Program-made: the position numbers and the translations under genes | Source of the DNA: Jeotgalicoccus meleagridis | Lineage (GTDB): Bacteria; Bacillota; Bacilli; Staphylococcales; Salinicoccaceae | Assembly: GCF_903994045.1 (NCBI RefSeq) | Contig: NZ_CAJEWD010000008.1 | Coordinates: 636,532-700,531, forward strand | Length of the DNA: 64,000 nucleotides | Direction: 5' to 3' | Shown here: positions 59,201 through 64,000 of the stretch, piece after piece | Position numbering within the stretch: position 1 is the stretch's first letter | How the letters are laid out: each line of letters begins with the position of its first letter | The notes under the pieces: generated by a model | Database searches by the model: none | Told to the model about the DNA's origin: nothing | The model's input: the letters and a program-made list of their open reading frames with translations, nothing else

Positions 59201-59746
59201 CTGAATTTGATTTAAATCTTCGACCTTATACTTATTAATTTCTTTCATCCAACGACTATATATCATGGATAAGTCTTTATATTTCTCTGTCGTTCTCCCC
59301 TTAGAAAATTCCAGATCTAAGAGATCTTCAGCTTCAATGTTATAAGCCCTAAACTCTATAATTTGTTCTAAAACTTTTTCTGAAAATTTTATGTAGCCTT
59401 GTGAGGTTTGATAATAATTTAAGTCATCCTTTATTTCATTCATTAAATTATGGATAAACATCACATGTCCCGCTTGGGAAAGAACTGATTTATCTGGCTG
59501 ACCAATTTCATTGTATATGTGCCACATGAGTCTTTGAAAACTATAGACACCTGTGCGCATACTACCACTCACTTGACCATCTTTACTTTTTGAAATCCGT
59601 CCTTCATAAGTCAAAGTGTTTTGAGTTGGAGTAATGATATAGATATTTGATCCTAATGGATTATCTTGATTCGCCTCTATTATTTCATCAAACATTGCAC
59701 TGGTTTTACCAGTACCACTTGCTCCAGTCCATATTGTTATTGACAT
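56276..59746 (-). CDS. addB: Helicase-nuclease subunit AddB
   Basis: The protein has 1156 residues. It has Walker A WTGASGTGKTSAM at the start, a degenerate helicase core (YIDGFHNFTESEF), and a C-terminal nuclease with VNIVDYKSSGKDL. Iron-sulphur cysteines sit in YFSCHFQHFANYG and in the C-terminal LPCRFCDFKAACHID, giving the four-Cys staple typical of AddB. It partners AddA, whose start it overlaps. It lies 68 bases after spsB's terminator. It holds the 5'-strand nuclease and chi recognition. Confidence 0.96.
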   Translation of the reverse strand: MSITIWTGASGTGKTSAMFDEIIEANQDNPLGSNIYIITPTQNTLTYEGRISKSKDGQVSGSMRTGVYSFQRLMWHIYNEIGQPDKSVLSQAGHVMFIHNLMNEIKDDLNYYQTSQGYIKFSEKVLEQIIEFRAYNIEAEDLLDLEFSKGRTTEKYKDLSMIYSRWMKEINKYKVEDLNQIQQFINDLNHTNKVGSLKDAVIYIDGFHNFTESEFMLIHALEKRVKQVNLLLTHEKRDSEAGRMDIELFRKTEAVINRLQEIFGENYLDFRYFNHEFLRSKKEGISQLESYLTNGGKITNYDGVTIVEAMNPQEEIVEVARNIEYLVRENGARYSDIGILYRDQAYENQFKSVFKEFDIAYHLDSEHLMHKHPFTGLIIALFDCYRHKFQSSAFLNLLKTGYLNTEENDAQSLLYLENLIVERGLTGRELFVDERFTREYRLDEDGEIKEIDNSESLEEMIQYKNDKLRQLDTLFKELDEAKTVREFSLSLYQFIKDGEIDKKVQKEIEDLSDKNIQLANETEQAYNLFIRLLDDSYTVFKDREVNFELFYETFYEGLKTAKFNSRPAAIDQVIIGLLDLAKLENKKYIFMVGMNYNVMPAESRNTAIVTDDEKDVLEERGIILSPSARTLARDERFVFYIGVTKATDHLFISWAKTLHNKEETKISPFVFELLPKDSTQALNYSYHKVNQYQVQNILALISSMRSMEALEHQQLRALMSYNLEDLEDLTKVPQYRAALSVYQILKEKAPQTIFKRLRRNLSYDNRARKISSTSAEALYGEEMKASVSRFQSYFSCHFQHFANYGMKLNVRKDFSVKPLEIGNLYHNALEQIVHILGKTFDHDDAIILEAIQTSVDNVLRTISYGIFERSEYYLSLKEKVIVALSSTLMFMKDLEKLGNYKISLVEASFGKDSDDLGKLVLHSPNGKKIYLRGKIDRVDSFKHDGQVFVNIVDYKSSGKDLRKQDVLNGIELQIMTYMYILMERASEKLGGEIFPNSMLFYHVNSPRVEADNEEDVIKERRKEHRPKGLFVLEEETLQGNVGLENMIDEGQLSTFLPLKEKKDGTLDKNSAKRVMTPSMFKHYLSHVMKQFETATDDIYQGNTLANPMETSNGLPCRFCDFKAACHIDKLINEKDYRVNEWSLEDIEAFESEVNDG

Positions 59747-59765
59747 GTTTTCCCCTCACTTTATT

Positions 59766-59803
59766 AAGAAAGAAGGAGATATTAGTTCTACTAATATCTC
59801 CTT
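59766..59803 (-). terminator. Terminator between spsB and addB
   Basis: AAGGAGATATTAGT and ACTAATATCTCCTT pair; followed by CTTTCTT on the minus strand. Confidence 0.8.
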
Positions 59804-59813
59804 GTCTACTTAT

Positions 59814-60353
59814 TTAAAAATCTATTGCAATTTCATTAAACGGCCAGAACCTTAATTGAACTTCACCAATAATATCAGATTCTGATATAAGACCAAAGTC
59901 TCTTGAGTCTCTAGAAACTGGTCGGTTGTCACCTAAGACTAAATACTGTCCTTCTGGAATTGTATCACCTTCAACCCCTAAGGTCTCTAAGGTAAAGTTG
60001 TCTAGATAAGTTTCTCCTTGATGCACTACATAATCTTCACTAAGTGCTTCACCATTGACATAGACCACTCGGTCTTTCATTTCAACTGTGTCTCCAGGCA
60101 CTCCAATGACTCTTTTGACATAAGAAGCATCTTGATGAGAGTCAAAGACGATGACATCATCACGGTCGATATCACTTATATCATAGATAAACTTATTCAC
60201 AATCACTCGATCTCCATCTTCTAAAGTTGGATCCATACTCAAACCATCTACCGAATAAGTAGTAAATAAAAACATTCTTACAAGGATAACGACTGCTAGA
60301 GCAATGAGGATTGCTACGATCCATTCACGAATTTCTTTTGCCAAGGAGGCCAC
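59814..60353 (-). CDS. spsB: Signal peptidase I
   Basis: This 179-residue single-helix (about 11-31) membrane protease has the catalytic Ser39 in DGLSMDPTL and Lys80 in SYVKRVIGVPGD. Box D LVLGDNRPVSRDSRDFG and the following E box are present. It cleaves signal peptides of exported proteins outside the membrane. The catalytic residues show that it is the active type, like S. aureus SpsB rather than the inactive SpsA. No spsA-like copy is beside it; a TVP38-family gene sits there instead, three bases upstream. Confidence 0.95.
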   Translation of the reverse strand: MASLAKEIREWIVAILIALAVVILVRMFLFTTYSVDGLSMDPTLEDGDRVIVNKFIYDISDIDRDDVIVFDSHQDASYVKRVIGVPGDTVEMKDRVVYVNGEALSEDYVVHQGETYLDNFTLETLGVEGDTIPEGQYLVLGDNRPVSRDSRDFGLISESDIIGEVQLRFWPFNEIAIDF

Positions 60354-60356
60354 CTC

Positions 60357-60971
60357 TTACTTTTTCTTTTTTTCTTTGTTAATTTTTTTCTCCAAGTATT
60401 TCTGATACCACTTGGAAAGTAAATATAGCACACATAAAAACACTAAAGATAAGATGAGTTTCATTGGCGAATCAAAGAAGGAAGCAATATCATAGCCAAC
60501 GAGTGTCATTGATAAAATCATTATGAATTTTGCTGCTAATAATATATATAAGTATACATCTCTTCTTACGTTTGATAAAGCAGTGATCACATTGACTACT
60601 GATGAAGGTGTGAAAGGTAAACAGAGCAAGATAAATAGAAAAGTAAAGCCTCTGTCATCGATGAACTTGAGCATTTTATTTAATTTATCATGCTTTTCTA
60701 TATATCTTTGGGCAGTGTCTCTAAAGAAATGTCTTACAGTTAGGAAAACTAAATATGAACCTAAAACCGTTGCTGAATAGCTGATTAAAAAACCGACGAT
60801 GACACCGTAAGAATTAATCGTCAAAATTACGATGACCACAAGTGGTAAAAAGGGTAAAAAGGATTCAATGAAGACAAGTAAAAAACCTACAAAAAACCCA
60901 AGTTGTTCAAATTTATTAAATAAAGTTTCTATACCTTGTTCAGTTGTTAAAAGTTCAAGTATCTCGTTCAC
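60357..60971 (-). CDS. TVP38/TMEM64 (VTT/DedA) family membrane protein
   Basis: This 204-residue protein has about five membrane segments. The VTT signature shows in FIESFLPFLPLVVIVILTINSYG, GSYLVFLTVRHFF, and DRGFTFLFILLCLPFTPSSVVNVITALSN, followed by a basic tail (EKKINKEKKKK). VTT proteins include lipid scramblases and DedA-type carriers needed for envelope homeostasis; the role here is not known. It ends three bases before spsB and is probably coupled to it, so a role near secretion or lipid-carrier handling is plausible (inference). Confidence 0.85.
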   Translation of the reverse strand: MNEILELLTTEQGIETLFNKFEQLGFFVGFLLVFIESFLPFLPLVVIVILTINSYGVIVGFLISYSATVLGSYLVFLTVRHFFRDTAQRYIEKHDKLNKMLKFIDDRGFTFLFILLCLPFTPSSVVNVITALSNVRRDVYLYILLAAKFIMILSMTLVGYDIASFFDSPMKLILSLVFLCVLYLLSKWYQKYLEKKINKEKKKK

Positions 60972-60984
60972 ATGCTCGCCTCAC

Positions 60985-61024
60985 TAGAAAATACTAGAGA
61001 CTATATAAATATAGTCTCTAGTAT
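60985..61024 (-). terminator. Terminator of the trp operon
   Basis: ATACTAGAGACTATAT/ATATAGTCTCTAGTAT stem with a two-base loop, then TTTTC on the minus strand, about 50 bases after the trpA stop. Confidence 0.75.
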
Positions 61025-61076
61025 AGAATATCAAAATATTTTGCTCTATTATAGCATGTATAGTAGTGAAAAATCG

Positions 61077-61865
61077 TCATTTTACCCTTGTTAATTTTTT
61101 GTCTGGAATCAAATCTTTTATCTCTCTTTCCCTACCCTGGTAGAAGATTTTCACAATTTTAGATCCTACAATAACACCATCTGTATAGGCGCCCAATTGC
61201 TCAGCTTGTGTTTTATTAGAAACTCCAAAGCCTGCACAAACAGGTATAGGGCTCACTCTTTTAATTCTTTCTAAATTATCATAAACTTCTTCCTTGTAAT
61301 TATTCTGTCCACCAGTGACACCATTGACTGTTACCGCGTAGATAAAACCTTCAGCATCTCGTGTAATCTCTCTTAACCGCTCGTCACTAGTTGTTAAAGT
61401 CGCTAAACGAATGATTGCTATATCTGAACCTCTGAGTCCATTTTTAAGCTCCGCTTCTTCATCTAGTGGAACGTCCGGGACAATAATGCCACTAACGCCC
61501 GCTTCTTCGGCTTTATTTCTAAAGACATCAAGTGTTAACTTATACACTGGATTATAATAAGTCATTAAGACATAAGGAACGGAAATTTCATCCTTAATTT
61601 TTGCTAAGGTATTTAAGATATCAAGAAGACTGACTCCGTTCTCAAGCGCTCTGATTCCCGCTTCTTGTATGACTGGACCATCTGCTGCTGGGTCAGAGAA
61701 CGGAATGCCAATTTCAATTAAGTCCACGCCGGATTCTTCTAATGTTTTAATCTGACTTTCTAAGTTTTCTAAGCCCCCATCGCCTGCCATGATATAGGCG
61801 ATAAAAGCCTTATCTCCTTCGTCTGAAAGCCGCTTAAAGGTTTCTTCAATTTTCTCTTTAGTCAT
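61077..61865 (-). CDS. trpA: Tryptophan synthase alpha chain
   Basis: This 262-residue TIM barrel has the catalytic Glu in [17 protein letters not shown] with the Asp of the same loop, [33 protein letters not shown] and [13 protein letters not shown]. It cleaves indole-3-glycerol phosphate and passes indole through a tunnel to TrpB. It overlaps trpB by eight bases and is the last gene of the operon. Confidence 0.96.
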   Translation of the reverse strand: MTKEKIEETFKRLSDEGDKAFIAYIMAGDGGLENLESQIKTLEESGVDLIEIGIPFSDPAADGPVIQEAGIRALENGVSLLDILNTLAKIKDEISVPYVLMTYYNPVYKLTLDVFRNKAEEAGVSGIIVPDVPLDEEAELKNGLRGSDIAIIRLATLTTSDERLREITRDAEGFIYAVTVNGVTGGQNNYKEEVYDNLERIKRVSPIPVCAGFGVSNKTQAEQLGAYTDGVIVGSKIVKIFYQGREREIKDLIPDKKLTRVK

Positions 61866-63069
61866 CGGTATTACCTTCTTTTGTCACATTTTTTACTAAT
61901 TCAACATCTTTATCTCCACGACCTGAGAGTGACATGACAATAATCTGATCTTTATCGAGCGTTGGTGCGGTCTTTATCACATAAGCTAAGGCATGTGAGC
62001 TTTCTAAGGCTGGAATGATCCCTTCAGTTCTAGATAATTCATAGAAAGCTCTTAAGGCTTCTTTGTCGTTAGCGTATGCGTATTTCGCTCGGCCAGTGTC
62101 GTGTAAATAGCTGTGCTCTGGTCCAATGCCCGGATAGTCTAAACCTGCTGAAATGGAATGAGTCGCTAATAGTTGACCATCTTCATCCTGTAACATGTGC
62201 ATTTTTGCTCCATGAGCGATGCCAACTGTTCCTTTATTTATTGCTGCAGCAGTTTCATTGGTCTCAATACCTTTACCTGCTGCTTCTACACCGATTAAAT
62301 CAACTGTTTCATCAGCTATAAAGTCTGCAAACATGCCGATGGCATTACTGCCGCCACCGATACAGGCCACAACTTGATCAGGTAGACGTCCTTCTTTTTC
62401 TATGATTTGATTTCTTGCTTCTTTAGAAATAATGCTTTGAAAGTCTTTAACCATCTCAGGAAATGGATGTGGACCTAGAGCAGAACCGATAATGTAATGT
62501 GTATCATCCATGTGTTCGACCCAATATCTCATCGCTTCATTGACTGCATCTTTTAAAGTCGCTGTCCCTTGTTCGACCCTGATGACTTCTGCTCCTAAAA
62601 GTTCCATTCTAAAGACGTTTAGCTCTTGTCTTTTCGCATCTTTTGCTCCCATAAAGACCTTACATTCTAAACCAAGTAGAGCTGCAATTGTCGCTGTAGC
62701 AACGCCGTGTTGGCCTGCACCAGTTTCTGCAATAACCTTAGTTTTGCCCATATATTTTGTCAGTAAGCCCTGTCCTATAGCATTGTTAATTTTGTGAGCG
62801 CCTGTATGGTTCAAGTCCTCTCTTTTCAAGTATATTTTTGCCCCACCCAGCTTTTCAGTTAGTCGTCTAGCATAGTAAAGTGGATTTTCTCTACCAACAT
62901 AATCTTTTAGTAAATAGTCGAATTCTTTTTGAAACTCTGGATCCGCTTTTGCTTGTCTATAAGCTGTTTCTAATTCTTCTAAAGTTGCGACGAGTGATTC
63001 TGCTACATAGGCACCTCCAAAGATACCAAACTTACCAGCTTCATTAGGACTCTTAATATTATTTATCAT
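61858..63069 (-). CDS. trpB: Tryptophan synthase beta chain
   Basis: This 403-residue PLP enzyme has the Schiff-base Lys in [31 protein letters not shown], the phosphate-binding [12 protein letters not shown] and the C-terminal SGRGDKD. It joins indole and serine to make tryptophan. It starts behind GAGGTG and overlaps trpF by 11 bases. The length fits the TrpB1 type that works with TrpA. Confidence 0.97.
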   Translation of the reverse strand: MINNIKSPNEAGKFGIFGGAYVAESLVATLEELETAYRQAKADPEFQKEFDYLLKDYVGRENPLYYARRLTEKLGGAKIYLKREDLNHTGAHKINNAIGQGLLTKYMGKTKVIAETGAGQHGVATATIAALLGLECKVFMGAKDAKRQELNVFRMELLGAEVIRVEQGTATLKDAVNEAMRYWVEHMDDTHYIIGSALGPHPFPEMVKDFQSIISKEARNQIIEKEGRLPDQVVACIGGGSNAIGMFADFIADETVDLIGVEAAGKGIETNETAAAINKGTVGIAHGAKMHMLQDEDGQLLATHSISAGLDYPGIGPEHSYLHDTGRAKYAYANDKEALRAFYELSRTEGIIPALESSHALAYVIKTAPTLDKDQIIVMSLSGRGDKDVELVKNVTKEGNTDD

Positions 63070-63676
63070 TTTTTACACCTCTTATTTTTTGTATAAATGC
63101 TCTTACTTTATCAATGTCTTTATAACCATCTGTTTCTACACCACTTGATACGTCGATTAAGGCAGGTCTGAAGTTCTCTAGTACTGTTTCAATGTTGTTT
63201 GGGTTTAAGCCTCCCGCTAACCCAAAGCGCTTTTCGTCGATGTCAGCTAATGGTAGCTCAGACCAGTTGAAAGTCACGCCGCTTCCCCCGTAAAATTTTT
63301 CTCTAGGACTATCAATGAGAATATATTGACCTGGATAAGTGAATTTATCTTTATATGAAATCTTAGAGTTTGAGGGAAATGCTTTAATCGCTCGATCCTT
63401 ATATTTTTCTATAAGTGACTGATCTTCATCCCCATGGAACTGTAGGTAATCAACTCCGGCTGATATGACTGCCTCACAATCTTTGATGGTTGGGTTCACT
63501 AAAACGCCAACAGTTTTTATATTTTTTCCTTTTAAAGCTTCAGTAATGTTAGCAGCTTGATCTAGGTCAATTTTACGTTTGGAGGGTGCAAAAACCATAC
63601 CAATGAAATCAGGTTTTTCTTTAGCTATAAGTAAGGCTTCTTCTTTAGTTTGAATACCACAAATTTTAACTTTCAA
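63059..63676 (-). CDS. trpF: Phosphoribosylanthranilate isomerase
   Basis: This 205-residue TIM barrel starts at a TTG at 63676, inside the end of trpC, an 11-base overlap that suggests coupled translation. [12 protein letters not shown] with the catalytic Cys, [20 protein letters not shown] and the phosphate loop AGGLNPNNI plus DVSSGVET are standard. It performs the Amadori isomerisation in tryptophan synthesis. AAGGTG lies upstream of the TTG as ribosome site. Confidence 0.94.
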   Translation of the reverse strand: MKVKICGIQTKEEALLIAKEKPDFIGMVFAPSKRKIDLDQAANITEALKGKNIKTVGVLVNPTIKDCEAVISAGVDYLQFHGDEDQSLIEKYKDRAIKAFPSNSKISYKDKFTYPGQYILIDSPREKFYGGSGVTFNWSELPLADIDEKRFGLAGGLNPNNIETVLENFRPALIDVSSGVETDGYKDIDKVRAFIQKIRGVKNDK

Positions 63677-64000
63677 CAGTTACACCTTCTTTTAACTCTT
63701 TGATTTTCTCTTTAATATTTGATGCTTTCATCAAAGATTCTCCAACCAACATGGCTGATGCGCCCTTATCTACCATTCTTCTAGCATCATTGCTGTCATG
63801 AATGCCACTTTCTGCAATGAAATGAATGCCATCTTTTTTGTATTTATCGATTAAATTTTCGGTGTTTGAAATATCGACAGTAAATGTTTTTAAATCTCTA
63901 TTATTTATACCGATAATCTCTGGTGAAATTTTTAAAGCACGTTCTATTTCCTTGTCATTGTGAACTTCAACGATGACGTTTAAATCAAGAGACTTAGCAT
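63666..64000 (-). CDS. trpC: Indole-3-glycerol phosphate synthase (partial, C-terminal part)
   Basis: About 111 codons lie in the window and the 5' end is cut off by its right edge. The minus strand reads ...SLDLNVIVEVHNDKEIE, then IIGINNRDLKTFTVDI, FIAESGIHDSNDARRM and ASAMLVGESLMKAS before the stop TAA (rc 63666-63668). The EVHN, NNRDL, ESGI and VGESLM motifs are those of TrpC, which closes the indole ring before TrpA. It precedes trpF in the operon. The regulatory start of the operon lies outside the window. Confidence 0.95.
   Translation of the reverse strand, partial: AKSLDLNVIVEVHNDKEIERALKISPEIIGINNRDLKTFTVDISNTENLIDKYKKDGIHFIAESGIHDSNDARRMVDKGASAMLVGESLMKASNIKEKIKELKEGVTVES

Overview
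The window is 64 kb of low-GC Firmicutes chromosome. Almost every gene is a housekeeping gene. Protein sequences and gene order both point to a coccus of the family Staphylococcaceae outside Staphylococcus itself (Jeotgalicoccus/Salinicoccus/Nosocomiicoccus-like). This is an inference from memory, not a database result. Supporting signs are a lysine-type MurE (DNPAND motif), the Spx/YjbH/MecA trio, CoA-disulfide reductase, FabI/FabH/FabF with FapR-type operators, RelQ, KtrB/D and SpsB. As I recall it, the Staphylococcus aureus order spsB-addB-addA-FAH-yisL-cdr-clpB-fabH-fabF-opp-trpS-spxA-mecA-coiA-pepF-yjbH-trHb-CYTH-relQ-nadK-mgtE-fabI-yjcG-yjcH-murE-prfC-terC-htrA-ktr is largely kept, with local insertions and losses.

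Layout. 0-5.4 kb: end of a sigma-like gene, a DUF2187 protein, an LCP cell-wall ligase, a degenerate metallophosphatase, a Ktr potassium channel subunit and a membrane HtrA protease. 5.4-9.8 kb: TerC behind a yybP-ykoY (Mn2+) riboswitch, RF3, a small protein and MurE. 9.8-13.3 kb: a Tat module with TatC, a GMC flavoprotein dehydrogenase and its RR-signal small subunit. 13.4-17.3 kb: a small membrane protein, a signal-less M23/SH3 lysin, an AI-2E family permease, YjcH-like and YjcG-like proteins. 17.3-23 kb: FabI (FapR box), MgtE, NAD kinase and RelQ on the minus strand; CYTH, truncated haemoglobin and YjbH on the plus strand. 23-28.7 kb: PepF, CoiA, MecA, Spx and TrpS. 28.7-37.4 kb: fabHF (FapR box), the oppDFBCA operon with an upstream cre site, and a DUF2929 protein. 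37.6-41.5 kb: glpK-glpD, then a non-coding island with a 51-bp tandem repeat. 41.5-50.2 kb: ClpB (CtsR box), UppP, a DUF59 protein, a HAD phosphatase, DegV, Cdr, a highly structured intergenic repeat, and a membrane-anchored GH13-like protein that lacks its catalytic residues. 50.3-64 kb: YisL, FAH-family hydrolase, a polytopic membrane protein, AddA/AddB, SpsB, a TVP38-family protein and trpC(partial)-F-B-A.

Functionally the window combines proteostasis and redox stress control (ClpB/CtsR, MecA, YjbH, Spx, HtrA, Cdr), envelope building (MurE, UppP, LCP, SpsB, FabI/H/F under FapR), metal and ion homeostasis (TerC, MgtE, Ktr), peptide and glycerol use, DNA repair (AddAB) and tryptophan synthesis. 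I see no prophage, CRISPR array, insertion sequence, rRNA or tRNA.

The least ordinary signals are the two non-coding islands that share GTTGGGACAAAA-type ends, two apparent pseudoenzymes, the coiA ribosome-binding site buried in a terminator stem, and the Tat module with no tatA beside it.
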